Assembly (NCBI GenBank): GCA_022340185.1
Contig: JAJDOK010000044.1
Span: 1-64,000, forward strand
Direction of reading: 5' to 3'
DNA: 64,000 nucleotides
Source: Salaquimonas sp.
Lineage (GTDB): Bacteria; Pseudomonadota; Alphaproteobacteria; Rhizobiales; Rhizobiaceae
The position numbers and the translations under genes are program-made. Shown one piece after another: positions 53,460-63,160 of the stretch (position 1 is the stretch's first letter; each line of letters opens with the position of its first letter). Below the pieces are notes generated by a model. The model was not told the origin of the DNA, did not search any database, and saw only the letters and a program-made list of their open reading frames with translations.

Positions 53460-54224
53460 ATGACCCGACTATCCGTTCCCCTGCGCATCATCGCACTGCT
53501 TGCCCTGCTGGCTGGATTGGCGTTCCTGGCTGTCCGCATACCTTCCGCGAATGCCGAACCGGAATACGTCCTCGCCGTCTCATGGCAGCCGGCCTTCTGC
53601 GAGACCAGGCCGAAGGTGCGCGAATGCAGGAATCAAGGTGAGGACCGCGCCGACACGCGCCAATTCTCGCTGCATGGTCTCTGGCCGCAATCCCCCAAGG
53701 GCAAAGCTGGCCGGGCCTATTGCGGCGTGAAGATGGCTGACATAAAGCGCGACAAGACGGGACGGTGGCGTGACCTCGATATGAAACGTCTTTCCGGTGA
53801 TCTGTGGCAGCGGCTAAAAACCGCCATGCCGGGCACGCAATCGCATCTCGAACGCCACGAATGGATCAAGCACGGCACCTGTGTGGAAGGCGCGACCCCC
53901 GAAAGCTATTTCGCCACGAGCCTCGCTTTGCTCGATGCGCTCAATGCCTCATCGGTGCGCGAGCTCTTCGCCGGCAATATCGGCAAACAGATCTCTGGCG
54001 AGGCGATCAGGAACGCCTTCGACACCGCTTTCGGGCCCGGTGCAGGCGGTCGGCTGCGTATAGCCTGCAAGCAGGACGATGGCAGGCGCCTTATTACCGA
54101 ACTGACCATTGGCTTGTCAGGTGCGATGGGAGAAAAGCCCGACTTGGCCACGCTGATCGCCGCCGCCCAACCGACCGATCCGGGCTGCCCCGGCGGCATC
54201 GTCGATCCGGCCGGCCTGCAGTGA
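53460..54224 (+). CDS. RNase T2 family secreted ribonuclease
   Basis: The 254-residue precursor has a hydrophobic signal region (about 10-32) and both T2 active-site blocks: CAS I FSLHGLWPQ near residue 71 and CAS II ERHEWIKHGTC near 135, each with its catalytic histidine. Cysteines in CETRPKVREC, YCGV and CPGG fit disulfides. The enzyme cleaves RNA to 2',3'-cyclic products in the periplasm or outside. It is divergent from the helicase. Confidence 0.94.
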   Translation: MTRLSVPLRIIALLALLAGLAFLAVRIPSANAEPEYVLAVSWQPAFCETRPKVRECRNQGEDRADTRQFSLHGLWPQSPKGKAGRAYCGVKMADIKRDKTGRWRDLDMKRLSGDLWQRLKTAMPGTQSHLERHEWIKHGTCVEGATPESYFATSLALLDALNASSVRELFAGNIGKQISGEAIRNAFDTAFGPGAGGRLRIACKQDDGRRLITELTIGLSGAMGEKPDLATLIAAAQPTDPGCPGGIVDPAGLQ

Positions 54225-54328
54225 TGCGTTCCCATGCGATCAGCTCGGCGGCTTGAAAAGCCCGCATTCGGCCCATACCTTGCGCGCGAGCGGCGCTTGA
54301 CCGCCAAAATAAGCCCTCGGGAGCGCGC

Positions 54329-54628
54329 ATGTCCGAACCTTTCCAGCCCGGCAATGCCGGATATGGCCGTCTGACCCGCTTTCTTGGCGACACGCCGGGC
54401 CGTACCATCGTCAAGCTGGCGGTGCTCTCCCTCATCGTCGGCATCATCATGAGTGCGCTCAATTTCACACCGATCGAGTTGTGGTACGCGCTGCGCGACT
54501 TCTTCCGCTGGCTCTACGATCTGGGCTACGAGGCGTTCGCGCGCATCGGTATCTACTTCGTCTGGGGCGCGATGGTCGTCGTGCCGATCTTCCTGCTGAT
54601 GCGCATTCTCAATCTGGGCAGGCGCTGA
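54329..54628 (+). CDS. Small membrane protein, DUF6460-like
   Basis: The 99-residue protein begins with a soluble motif LTRFLGDTPGRTIVKLAVLSLIVGIIMSAL and has two hydrophobic segments (about 27-45 and 72-92). This resembles DUF6460 proteins of Hyphomicrobiales, of unknown function. GGGAG precedes the ATG. It converges with the deacetylase gene. Confidence 0.8.
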   Translation: MSEPFQPGNAGYGRLTRFLGDTPGRTIVKLAVLSLIVGIIMSALNFTPIELWYALRDFFRWLYDLGYEAFARIGIYFVWGAMVVVPIFLLMRILNLGRR

Positions 54629-54631
54629 AAT

Positions 54632-55537
54632 CTAGTCCGCGAACTCGGCTGCCACGCGGTGCAGGATGGTGTGGCGGCGCGCCACTTCCTCGACATCGGC
54701 TGAATAGCCGCCGCCCATCACGCCGGCGATCGGAATGCCCCGATCGCGAAAGAAGCCGATCACCTGCTTGTCGCGCTCGGCGAGGCCTTCGTCACTCAGC
54801 GCCAGCCGGCCCAGCCGGTCGTCGCGATGTGGATCGACGCCTCCATTGTAGAAGACGATGTCCGGCGTGATCAGTTGCATTGAACGCGCCAGCGTATCCT
54901 TCAGCGCCTCCAGATAGGTCTCGTCGTCGGTTGCGTCCGGCAGGCCGACATCGAGATCGGATTGCTCTTTGCGCGCGGGATAGTTCTTCTCGGCATGGAT
55001 CGAGACGGTTGCTACGCGCTTTTCGTTACGGAAGATATCGGCCGTGCCGTCGCCCTGGTGGACGTCGCAGTCGAAAACGAGCGCGGTTTCGATCGTACCT
55101 TCCGCGAGCAGCAGGCTGGCGGCGATGCCGACATCATTGAAAACGCAAAAGCCCGCCCCGTGTGTCCGTTTGGCATGGTGGCCGCCGCCCGCGGTTGAAG
55201 CCGCGATGCCATGGTCAAGCGCCAGCCTGGCGGCGAGCACCGTGCCCGCGCCGGCATGGCGCGCACGGCTCGCCATGGTTTCGTCGATGGCGAACCCGAT
55301 CTGCCGGCTGATCGCGTCGGGTACATTGGCCGACAGCACCTGATCGACATAGCGCCGGTCATGGGCGAGCGCGATCCAGTCGGGGCTCGCCGGACCGGGC
55401 GTATGAAAGCCGCCTTCAGCCACGATTCCGTCCATAACCAGCATCTCGGCGATCGCGCCGGATTTGGGCATCGGAAAGCGGTAGCCTTCAGGAAAATTCG
55501 CTTGAAAAACCGGATTGTGTACGACAGCTAGGGACAT
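54632..55537 (-). CDS. Histone deacetylase / acetoin utilisation-type deacetylase family protein
   Basis: The 301-residue zinc hydrolase carries STAGGGHHAKRTHGAGFCVFND (His-His charge relay), VFDCDVHQGDGTADIF (zinc Asp/His) and GGVDPHRDDRLGRLALSDEG. Class II-like bacterial relatives deacetylate acetylated amines or polyamines; the substrate is not known. MSLAVVHNP is taken as the start; an upstream ATG at 55558 is a less likely alternative. It is divergent from the MATE gene with 73 bases between the starts. Confidence 0.92.
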   Translation of the reverse strand: MSLAVVHNPVFQANFPEGYRFPMPKSGAIAEMLVMDGIVAEGGFHTPGPASPDWIALAHDRRYVDQVLSANVPDAISRQIGFAIDETMASRARHAGAGTVLAARLALDHGIAASTAGGGHHAKRTHGAGFCVFNDVGIAASLLLAEGTIETALVFDCDVHQGDGTADIFRNEKRVATVSIHAEKNYPARKEQSDLDVGLPDATDDETYLEALKDTLARSMQLITPDIVFYNGGVDPHRDDRLGRLALSDEGLAERDKQVIGFFRDRGIPIAGVMGGGYSADVEEVARRHTILHRVAAEFAD

Positions 55538-55610
55538 CGATTTCTTATAGCGGGGCATGGCTCACGGCGGAATGCCGGTCATTCGGCCGCTTGTGGATTC
55601 TGGAGCGAAA

Positions 55611-56999
55611 ATGGAGTCTCTCGCGCCCGGTGTGCAAAATGCCGGGCAGCCAAGCGATCCGCAAAAGGGGCAAATTGTGCGGCCCTTCGAGATCACCTTG
55701 CGCATGGTTGCTGCACTCGCCGTGCCGATGACGCTTGCCTACATGACCACGCCGCTCTTGGGCGTCGTCGATACCGCCGTGGTCGGCCGTCTTGGCGACC
55801 CGGCACTGATCGGCGGTCTCGCCGTCGGTGCGGTACTGGTCGATCTTCTCTTCACCACCTTCAATTTCCAGCGCTCCGGCACCACCGGCCTCACCGCCCA
55901 GGCCGTCGGCGCGCATGATGAAAAGGAAACCCAGGCGATCCTGATGCGCGCGCTGCTGCTGGCCGCGGTCGCCGGCGTAGCCATGATCGTGCTGAGCTGG
56001 CCGATCCTGAAGATCGGGCTGTGGTTCATGGCGCCGGGTGCCGGCGTGGCGGAAGCCACGGCCGACTATTTCCAGATTCGCATGCTGTCGGCGCCTTTCG
56101 CGCTTGCCAATTATGCGATCCTCGGCTGGCTGATCGGCCTTGGCCGCACAGGTCTGGGTCTGGCCATCCAGACGCTGCTGAACGGCACCAACATCCTGCT
56201 GTCGATCTTGCTCGGCCTGTGGCTCGGCTACGGTATTGCCGGCGTTGCCTGGGCAACCGTCATCGCCGAAGCGCTTGCTACCGTTGTGGGGTTGGTACTG
56301 TGCCGCGCGCTGATGGACCCGCAAACGCGGCCGTCGCGTGCGCGCATTGTCGAACGTGCGGCCTGGAAGCGGCTGGTCAATCTCAATGGCGACATTATGG
56401 TGCGTTCCTTCACCCTGTTGTTCGCCTTTGCCTTCTTCACCGCGCAGGGCGCCCGCTTCGGCGAGATCACGCTGGCCGCCAATGCGATCCTGATGCACTT
56501 CTTCATCGTCGGCGGCTATTTTCTCGACGGCATGGCGACCGCGGCAGAACAGATCGTCGGCCGTGCGCTCGGTGCGCATTATCGTGCCGCTTTCCTGCGC
56601 GGCCTGAAACTGACGCTTGTAATCAGTGTGGCGCTCGCGGTGATGCTGACGGCTTTTTACTTCGTCTTCGGCAACGCTCTGATTGCCCTGTTGACCACGG
56701 TCGAATCGGTGCGCGCCGAAGCTGCGCTCTATCTGGTCTTCGCCGCACTGACGCCGCTGACTGGCGTCCTCGCCTTCCAGATGGACGGTGTCTATATCGG
56801 CGCCACCTGGTCGCGCGAGATGAGCCTGATGATGCTGGTCTCGGCCGCCGCCTATCTGGCAAGCTGGTGGTTGATGGCCGAGCCGCTCGCCAATACCGGC
56901 CTGTGGCTAGCCCTGCATGTCTTCCTGCTGACGAGGGGCATCACGCTGAGCGCGATGCTCGCCCCGAAGCTGCGCTCGGCTTTTCCGCAGGTGCGCTAG
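55611..56999 (+). CDS. MATE family efflux transporter
   Basis: The 462-residue protein has about twelve hydrophobic segments and the MATE features LGVVDTAVVGRLGDPALIGGLAVG near residue 47 and FQRSGTTGLTAQAVGA near 85, characteristic of the DinF-like branch, with a second half containing DGMATAAEQIVGRALGA. It exports drugs or metabolites against H+ or Na+. GGAG about seven bases before ATG 55611 favours this start. Confidence 0.93.
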   Translation: MESLAPGVQNAGQPSDPQKGQIVRPFEITLRMVAALAVPMTLAYMTTPLLGVVDTAVVGRLGDPALIGGLAVGAVLVDLLFTTFNFQRSGTTGLTAQAVGAHDEKETQAILMRALLLAAVAGVAMIVLSWPILKIGLWFMAPGAGVAEATADYFQIRMLSAPFALANYAILGWLIGLGRTGLGLAIQTLLNGTNILLSILLGLWLGYGIAGVAWATVIAEALATVVGLVLCRALMDPQTRPSRARIVERAAWKRLVNLNGDIMVRSFTLLFAFAFFTAQGARFGEITLAANAILMHFFIVGGYFLDGMATAAEQIVGRALGAHYRAAFLRGLKLTLVISVALAVMLTAFYFVFGNALIALLTTVESVRAEAALYLVFAALTPLTGVLAFQMDGVYIGATWSREMSLMMLVSAAAYLASWWLMAEPLANTGLWLALHVFLLTRGITLSAMLAPKLRSAFPQVR

Positions 57000-57437
57000 G
57001 CTCTGGACCATTGAGTCCAACGCCAGTGAGAGTGTGTCCTGGATGCAACTGGAAGAAACGGCCCGTAGCGAATCTCAGTCCACCGCCGGCCAAACGGTCA
57101 TTTCTAACCCGCAGCCTGCATTCGTTGCACTGCAACCGCAGCTCATGATGGATTGATTGCGGCCCTCGCAACGGTGTGAAGCGATCGCTGCTTTATTCGT
57201 TTCTGGAATATTTCCGGTACTTACATAGACATTATCGACTGGGAAAATCGGATTGCGCCATTGATATCGATGAACGACCGCTCCATTCTGGATTCATAAC
57301 GTAATTCCAACTGTGCCGAATATGCGGCCCATGATTGTCGGCAAGGGCAGTGAGCTGCGAATGGAGCTTGGGTTTGGTGATACCAGGGCGAGGTGGCACA
57401 GTAAGAATTGTTCACATGATTGAATGGGAGAGGTTCG
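57000..57437. other. 438-base intergenic region upstream of the sulfatase
   Basis: The gap lies between MATE and the sulfatase. It is less GC-rich than the coding flanks, with stretches such as TTTCTGGAATATTTCC and ATAACGTAATTCC. I see no coding frame, RNA gene, strong terminator or repeat in it; a promoter is expected but none stands out. Confidence 0.6.
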
Positions 57438-59861
57438 ATGCAATGGATACGAACGATTATTCTGGCTCTGAGCATGGGCGTGGCGATGCCTGCGATGGCG
57501 CAAGAGGTTCTGCCGTTCCCGCCCAATCCGTCGGGCAGCACGGCCGGGCTGACCATGCAGGATTCGACCTATAACCCGCTTCCATCGGTGAGCCATCTTC
57601 CGAAGGATGCGCCGAATATTCTGATCGTGATCATCGACGATGTCGGCCCCGGCCAGACCGATACCTATGGCGGCGAGATCCACACGCCAACGCTGAGCAA
57701 AATCGCCAAGGAGGGTATTTCCTTTAGTCGGTTTCATACGACAGCGATGTGTTCGCCGACCCGCGCAGCGCTGTTGACCGGACGTAACCACCATCGCGTG
57801 GCCAACGGCCAAATCACCGAGTTGGCAAACGACTGGGACGGTTATCGTGGCACCATCCCAAAAAGCAGCGCGACGGTGGCCGAGGTGCTCAAGGACTACG
57901 GCTACAGCACCGCGGCGTGGGGAAAATGGCATAACACGCCCGCGGAGGACACCACCGCTGCCGGCCCCTTTGACTATTGGCCGACTGGCTACGGCTTCCA
58001 GTATTTCTATGGCTTTCTCGCAGGTGAAGCATCGCAGTACGAGCCGATGCTTGTGCGCAACACCGCCTATGTGGAGCATCCCCGCACCTCCGGTGGACAC
58101 AACTATTACCATCTGAGCGAGGATCTTGCCGATGATGCCATCCATTGGCTTGACGAACACAAGGCACTCGCTCCCGACAAGCCGTTCCTGATGTATTGGG
58201 CGAGTGGCGCTTCTCACGGTCCGCATCAGGTGCCGAGTGAATGGGCCGACAAGTACAAGGGCAAGTTCGACGACGGTTGGGACAAGTATCGTGAGCGCGT
58301 ATACGAACGCGCCAGACAGATGGGCTGGATTCCGCAGGACGCCAAGCTCACCCCCAGGCCGGCCACTCTGCCCAGCTGGGACTCGATCCCCGACGACGAG
58401 AAGCCTTTCCAGCGGCGGCTGATGGAGGTGTTCGCCGGTTTCACCGAGCATGTCGATGTTCAGGTCGGCCGCATTGTCGAGGAGATCGACCGGCTGGGCT
58501 ACGGCGACAACACACTGGTCTTCTACATTTGGGGTGACAACGGCGCCTCGGCCGAGGGCCAGAACGGCACGATTAGCGAACTGCTGGCCCAGAACGGCAT
58601 TCCGAGCACAACGGAACAGCAGATCAAGGCGCTCGATTCACTCGGCGGCCTCGATGTGCTCGGTTCGCCCAAGACGGACAACATGTACCACGCCGGCTGG
58701 GCCTGGGCTGGCAGCTCGCCCTATCAAGGCACCAAGCTGCTGGCCTCGTACTTTGGTGGTACGCGCAATCCACTGGCAGTCCGCTGGCCGGCGAAGATCA
58801 AGCCAAACGAAAAGCCGCGCTCCCAGTTCCTGCATGTCAATGATGTGGTGCCCACCATCTATGACGTCGTGGGCATCACACCGCCGCGCGTGGTCAACGG
58901 GGTGCCGCAAGATCGCTTCGATGGCGTCAGCTTCGCCAACACCTTCGACGATGCGGGTGCCAAAGTGCCAAAGCCGACGCAGTATTTCGATATCATGGGC
59001 AGTCGTGGCATCTATCACGACGGCTGGATGGCCTCCGCGGAAGGCCCACGCCTTCCCTGGGTTGCCGGCCTGCCAGAGGGCATTCAAAGTTGGACGCCGG
59101 ATCAGGATAAGTGGCAACTATACGATCTGAGCAAGGACTGGTCGCAAGCTGACGATCTGGCCAGCCAGATGCCGGACAAGCTTGCCGACCTGAAGGACCT
59201 GTTTTTGATCGAGCTCACCAGGAACAAGGGTTTGCCGGTCGGTGGCGGCCTGTGGGTTCCCGTCCTTCATCCTGATTTGCGCCTGGCACCGCCCTACACG
59301 TCGTGGACCTTCCCCGGCGCTATCACGCGCATGCCCGAATCTGCCGCCCCGGCCCTCGGCAACAAGGATAACGTCGTCAGCATCGACGCGGACGTGCCGG
59401 CTGAGGCCAACGGGGTGATCTACGCGCTCGGCGGCTTCTCCGGCGGCCTTGCCCTCTACGTGAAGGAGGGCGTGCTTTCCTATGAGTACAACCTGTTTGA
59501 GATCATGCGCACCCATATCCGTGCCAAGGACAAGCTGCCTGGCGGCAAGGTGAAGATCGAGGTCGTCACCACCTACGTCGAACCGAAGCCGGCCGGCCCC
59601 CTCAAGGTTGTGCTGAAAGTCAACGGTGCCGAGGTCGCCTCCGGCGTTGTGCCGGTGAGTGCACCCTTGCTGTTCACGGCCAACGATGCCCTCGATTTCG
59701 GCATCGATCTGGGTTCACCGGTAGGTATCGAGTACTATGACCAGGCTCCGTTCAAGTTCAACGGCAAGATCGAGGAGGCGCGCATCGACTATCTCGGCTC
59801 CCCCGCCCAGATCCAGAATGAGAAGCGGCAAACGGACGGACCTATCCCGGTGGCTGACTGA
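57438..59861 (+). CDS. Arylsulfatase, exported
   Basis: The 807-residue enzyme has a signal peptide (MQWIRTIILALSMGVAMPAMA), NILIVIIDDVGPG (metal Asp pair), then the sulfatase signature AMCSPTRAALLTGR in which Cys105 would become formylglycine, and WGKWHN (WGKxH). FYIWGDNGASAEG supplies further metal ligands. A C-terminal beta-domain of about 200 residues follows. It matches the large type I arylsulfatases of soil and marine bacteria. GGGAGAGG precedes the ATG. No formylglycine-generating enzyme or transporter is adjacent. Confidence 0.94.
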   Translation: MQWIRTIILALSMGVAMPAMAQEVLPFPPNPSGSTAGLTMQDSTYNPLPSVSHLPKDAPNILIVIIDDVGPGQTDTYGGEIHTPTLSKIAKEGISFSRFHTTAMCSPTRAALLTGRNHHRVANGQITELANDWDGYRGTIPKSSATVAEVLKDYGYSTAAWGKWHNTPAEDTTAAGPFDYWPTGYGFQYFYGFLAGEASQYEPMLVRNTAYVEHPRTSGGHNYYHLSEDLADDAIHWLDEHKALAPDKPFLMYWASGASHGPHQVPSEWADKYKGKFDDGWDKYRERVYERARQMGWIPQDAKLTPRPATLPSWDSIPDDEKPFQRRLMEVFAGFTEHVDVQVGRIVEEIDRLGYGDNTLVFYIWGDNGASAEGQNGTISELLAQNGIPSTTEQQIKALDSLGGLDVLGSPKTDNMYHAGWAWAGSSPYQGTKLLASYFGGTRNPLAVRWPAKIKPNEKPRSQFLHVNDVVPTIYDVVGITPPRVVNGVPQDRFDGVSFANTFDDAGAKVPKPTQYFDIMGSRGIYHDGWMASAEGPRLPWVAGLPEGIQSWTPDQDKWQLYDLSKDWSQADDLASQMPDKLADLKDLFLIELTRNKGLPVGGGLWVPVLHPDLRLAPPYTSWTFPGAITRMPESAAPALGNKDNVVSIDADVPAEANGVIYALGGFSGGLALYVKEGVLSYEYNLFEIMRTHIRAKDKLPGGKVKIEVVTTYVEPKPAGPLKVVLKVNGAEVASGVVPVSAPLLFTANDALDFGIDLGSPVGIEYYDQAPFKFNGKIEEARIDYLGSPAQIQNEKRQTDGPIPVAD

Positions 59862-60105
59862 CCCTTTTCCAACACGGTGGACCCAAGGCAGCAGGCTCGA
59901 CCGGGTAGTCGTTATCCCGCGCCAAGACCAATTTGGGTCGGGTAATTGGAACGGTCATGCAAAGACGGCGCGAGACGGCTGCTCTTGGCCGATCATTTAT
60001 CTTGTTGCACCGAACGTTCGCTTCCCGCTCTGTGCCGCCGTTCGCACATTTGAGAAGTCGAACCATATTGTCCGGTTCGCCAGGCTGTGGTGAGGTGATC
60101 TCGAC

Positions 60106-60669
60106 ATGTCACGCTCGCTTGTTCCGGTCCTGCTGGTCGTTTGCGCATTCGTAGTTGTTCCGCCCCTGGTGCAGAGGCTGCTGCGGGCTGAATTGCCCGT
60201 GCCGGAATTGGCGGTTTACGAATCCCGCTATCCGTTGAACGACTTTGCATTCTCCGACGATTCCGGGCGAAGTCTGAAATTGGCGGATTTCCGCGGCACT
60301 TTTGTCCTTTTGAACGTCTGGGCATCGTGGTGCCAGCCCTGCAGGGAAGAAATGACCTCGCTCGATCATCTGGCTCAAAGCGCTGCAATCCATGGTTTCA
60401 AGATTGTGCCCATATCAATCGACGTGGCCGGTGTGCCAACCGTTCAGTATTTCTACAAGAGGTTCGGCCTGGACAATCTTCCGATTTACGTCGACCCATC
60501 GAAGGGGGTCATGGATGCATTCGGTGTAATAGGTATACCGACAACCATTCTGGTTGACCCCGATGGCCGGGAAATAGCGCGCATGAGCGGCGGCGCCCGA
60601 TGGGACGCGCCTGAAAGCATCGCACATATCGCGGAAATCATTGGCCGACATTCCGATACCCGGCCGTGA
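60106..60669 (+). CDS. TlpA-family thioredoxin-like protein
   Basis: The 187-residue protein has an N-terminal signal/anchor (residues 5-25) and a thioredoxin domain: LADFRGTFVLLNVWASWCQPCREEM with CQPC active site near residue 76, and GIPTTILVDPDG with the cis-proline. It would act as a periplasmic thiol reductase, for example in cytochrome c or copper-site maturation. GAGGTGA is seven bases before the ATG. It is 244 bases after the sulfatase and its function need not be linked. Confidence 0.9.
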   Translation: MSRSLVPVLLVVCAFVVVPPLVQRLLRAELPVPELAVYESRYPLNDFAFSDDSGRSLKLADFRGTFVLLNVWASWCQPCREEMTSLDHLAQSAAIHGFKIVPISIDVAGVPTVQYFYKRFGLDNLPIYVDPSKGVMDAFGVIGIPTTILVDPDGREIARMSGGARWDAPESIAHIAEIIGRHSDTRP

Positions 60670-60678
60670 CGCCGGAAA

Positions 60679-61023
60679 TCAAACGATCTCCAGTACGGCT
60701 TCTGGCGGTCGGCCGATGATCGCCCTGTCTTCGGTGATAACCACCGGACGCTCGATCAGGACGGGATCGTGAATCATCGCTTCGATGATGTCTGCCTCGT
60801 CGGTCTTTTTCGACAGGCCCCGTTCCTTGTAGGCAGCCTCGCCGCGCCGCAGCAAGTCGTGCGCTGTTATGCCGAGCAGGCCGAGCACGCGCTTGATTTC
60901 CGCGCGCGACGGCGGGTTTTTCAGATATTCGATGACCCTCGGCTCGACACCGCGGTTGCGCAGCAATTCAAGCGTCTGGCGCGATTTCGAGCATCTGGGA
61001 TTGTGCCATATCGTGATGTCCAT
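60679..61023 (-). CDS. arsC: ArsC-family (glutaredoxin-dependent arsenate reductase-like) protein
   Basis: The 114-residue protein has Cys11 in HNPRCSKSRQTLELL, the LKNPPSRAEIKRVL linker, and the arginine pair in IERPVVIT. These match the thioredoxin-fold ArsC family. No arsenic-efflux gene is near, and many chromosomal members are Spx/YffB-like with unclear activity. It converges with the thioredoxin gene. Confidence 0.88.
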   Translation of the reverse strand: MDITIWHNPRCSKSRQTLELLRNRGVEPRVIEYLKNPPSRAEIKRVLGLLGITAHDLLRRGEAAYKERGLSKKTDEADIIEAMIHDPVLIERPVVITEDRAIIGRPPEAVLEIV

Positions 61024-61073
61024 CGGATTTCCCCGCTGTTCGATTGCCGGCCGGGCCGGTCATGTTTCGCAAT

Positions 61074-62171
61074 TCAGGCTTCACCTGGCAGTTTCTTCTG
61101 CGCCCATTCGCGCTTCTTGCGGCCGGTCAGTTCGCCGATCGCCGACAGTCCGGACCGGTCGAGCACCTCGACCAATTCGCGATTGATCCGCGCGGCGATA
61201 CCCGGCCCGGCGAAGATCATCGCCGTATAGAGCTGGACCGCATTGGCGCCGGCCTCCAGCTTGGCAACAGCCGTCGCCGCGTCTTCGACCCCGCCGACAC
61301 CGATGATCGGCAGACCGGGCAAGCGTTCGCGCATGCGTGCCAGCACGATGGTGGAGCGTTCGAACAATGGCCGGCCGGACAGCCCTCCGGTTTCGCCGGT
61401 GTGGGAACCTGCACCCAGGCCCGCGCGCGAAACCGTGGTGTTGGAAACGATCAGCCCGTCCAGCGCGGCGTCTCGAATTGCGCCGGAGATTTCGTCCATC
61501 TGGGTGTTGTCGAGATCGGGGGCGATCTTCAGGAACACCGGTCGCCGCACGCCCGACCGGCTGGCAAGCTGCTCGCGTTTTTCCAGCAACCGGCCCAGCA
61601 ACGCGGCGAGCGCATCACCCGCCTGCAGGTTCCTCAGCCCCGGCGTGTTCGGCGAGGAGATATTGGCGGTGAAATAATCCGCTGCCTCGTAAAAGGTTTC
61701 GAGTCCCGTCACATAATCGGCGGTGAAATCCGCCGAATCCTTGTTGGCACCGATATTGACCCCGACAATTCCCTGTCTCGCCTGCCGTTCATTGAGCCGC
61801 GCAAGCGCCGCGGCGTGACCCTCATTGTTGAAGCCGAGTCGGTTGATGACGCCATGTTGCGATGCCAGCCGGAAGATGCGTGGCTTCGGATTGCCGCTTT
61901 GAGGCCGCGGGGTGACCGTGCCGATTTCCGCAAAGCCGAAACCCCTGGCCAGCATGGCGTCGGGCACTTCGGCATTCTTATCGTAGCCAGCAGCGAGACC
62001 GACCGGATTGGGAAAGTCGATGCCGGCGATTGAAACCTTCAGCCGGGGGTCATCGACGCCCGGGCAGGGAGGTACGATGCCGGCTTTCAGCGCCACGATG
62101 GAAAGACTGTGCGCCGTCTCCGGATCGAGCGCGAACAGCACCGGTTGCAACAAGGTGGCGAACAGGCTCAC
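61074..62171 (-). CDS. pyrD: Dihydroorotate dehydrogenase, class 2 (quinone-dependent)
   Basis: The 365-residue membrane-associated flavoenzyme has VGLAAGYDKNAEVPDAMLARGFGFAEIGTVTP, INRLGFNNEGH, the catalytic serine region NISSPNTPGLRNLQ and GVGGVEDAATAVAKLEAGANAVQLYTAMI (phosphate site). The N-terminal helix MSLFATLLQPVLFALDPETAH is the quinone-tunnel part of class 2. A GTG start overlaps the DUF952 stop as GTGA. Confidence 0.95.
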   Translation of the reverse strand: MSLFATLLQPVLFALDPETAHSLSIVALKAGIVPPCPGVDDPRLKVSIAGIDFPNPVGLAAGYDKNAEVPDAMLARGFGFAEIGTVTPRPQSGNPKPRIFRLASQHGVINRLGFNNEGHAAALARLNERQARQGIVGVNIGANKDSADFTADYVTGLETFYEAADYFTANISSPNTPGLRNLQAGDALAALLGRLLEKREQLASRSGVRRPVFLKIAPDLDNTQMDEISGAIRDAALDGLIVSNTTVSRAGLGAGSHTGETGGLSGRPLFERSTIVLARMRERLPGLPIIGVGGVEDAATAVAKLEAGANAVQLYTAMIFAGPGIAARINRELVEVLDRSGLSAIGELTGRKKREWAQKKLPGEA

Positions 62172-62518
62172 GCGCCGATCTCCGGCGGAAAGACATGATG
62201 CCCGTCTTCGCCGAGCGGCAGCGGCCAGCTTCGCGTCACCGCGGTTAGATCGAGTCGGGCATATAGATGCGGAAACAGCGCGCCACCGCGCGATGCCTCG
62301 TATTTCAGCGCTTCGCCAAGCGCCTGTGCCTCGATTTCCACGAGCACCAGATCACCTTGTCCGCCAAAATGCCTGGCCGCCGTCTCGCGCACCTGGCCGG
62401 CGGTCGAAAAATGGATGAAGCCGTCCTTGAGGTCGACCGGCGCGCCGTCGAATCGGCCTGCCTGCTCGGCGGCTTGCCATTCATCCCTGGTCGCGATCTT
62501 GTAGATGAACCTGTTCAT
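62168..62518 (-). CDS. DUF952 family protein
   Basis: The 116-residue protein matches DUF952: IYKIATRDEWQAAEQAGRFDGAPVDLKDGFIHFSTAGQV and GALFPHLYARLDLTAV. Function unknown. It is translationally coupled to pyrD; DUF952 genes often accompany pyrD in Alphaproteobacteria, as I recall, which suggests a pyrimidine-related link. ATG giving MNRFIYKIA. Confidence 0.92.
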   Translation of the reverse strand: MNRFIYKIATRDEWQAAEQAGRFDGAPVDLKDGFIHFSTAGQVRETAARHFGGQGDLVLVEIEAQALGEALKYEASRGGALFPHLYARLDLTAVTRSWPLPLGEDGHHVFPPEIGA

Positions 62519-62677
62519 TGACCGGCCGGCGTGGTTCAATTGCATGCGGGGCGTATGCCGCGCGGGGCCGGCTTGGCACGATCCGGCCGGCCATACAAGT
62601 GCCAAACGGATCCTGTCGAGCGGACCTGTGGAAGGCTGCCCGATCCTTGAATTTGGTCGATTGAGATGGAGACCGAT

Positions 62678-63160
62678 ATGCGCCCAGTGTTCTTGTTTGC
62701 CTGTGGGCTTGTCCTTGCCGGGATGGTTGCGGGTTTCCCGGCGGCTGTGCTGGCGCAGAACGATCCGACGAGGATTCCCGCACCGCAACTATCCCCCGGG
62801 ATCGTTGGCGAGGAGATTGTTGACGAGGACAGCGCGCAGATGCGCTATTCGATGGTGCTGGTCAATGGCGGCATCGCCCTGCTCGACCGCAAGACCGGAA
62901 CGATGGAATATTGCGCTGCGCAATCCGGGCAAATCGTCTGCCGTCTCGCTGTCGAGGAACGCCAAGGCTATGAAGATGAGATTGCCCGCCTCGGCGCACG
63001 CGTCAAGCAGCTTGAAGACAAGCTGCCGCGCAAACCGGATGCAACTGCCGGGGAGGATCGTCGCCTGAACGAGGCCATGCGTCATGCTGGCCGCGCGCTG
63101 CGCCATATTTTCGATGCGGTCAAGGATTTGCGCACCGACATGGAAGGCGGCAAGGGTTAG
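62678..63160 (+). CDS. Exported hypothetical protein with coiled-coil tail
   Basis: The 160-residue protein has a signal peptide (MRPVFLFACGLVLAGMVAGFPAAVLA) and a domain with a Cys pair (TMEYCAAQSGQIVC) of the kind seen in rhizobial small exported proteins. A charged helical segment with a heptad-like pattern (EDEIARLGARVKQLEDKL) follows, then a basic tail. GGAGA is five bases before this ATG, so it is preferred to ATG 62666. Function not recognised. It overlaps the thioesterase stop by four bases. Confidence 0.75.
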   Translation: MRPVFLFACGLVLAGMVAGFPAAVLAQNDPTRIPAPQLSPGIVGEEIVDEDSAQMRYSMVLVNGGIALLDRKTGTMEYCAAQSGQIVCRLAVEERQGYEDEIARLGARVKQLEDKLPRKPDATAGEDRRLNEAMRHAGRALRHIFDAVKDLRTDMEGGKG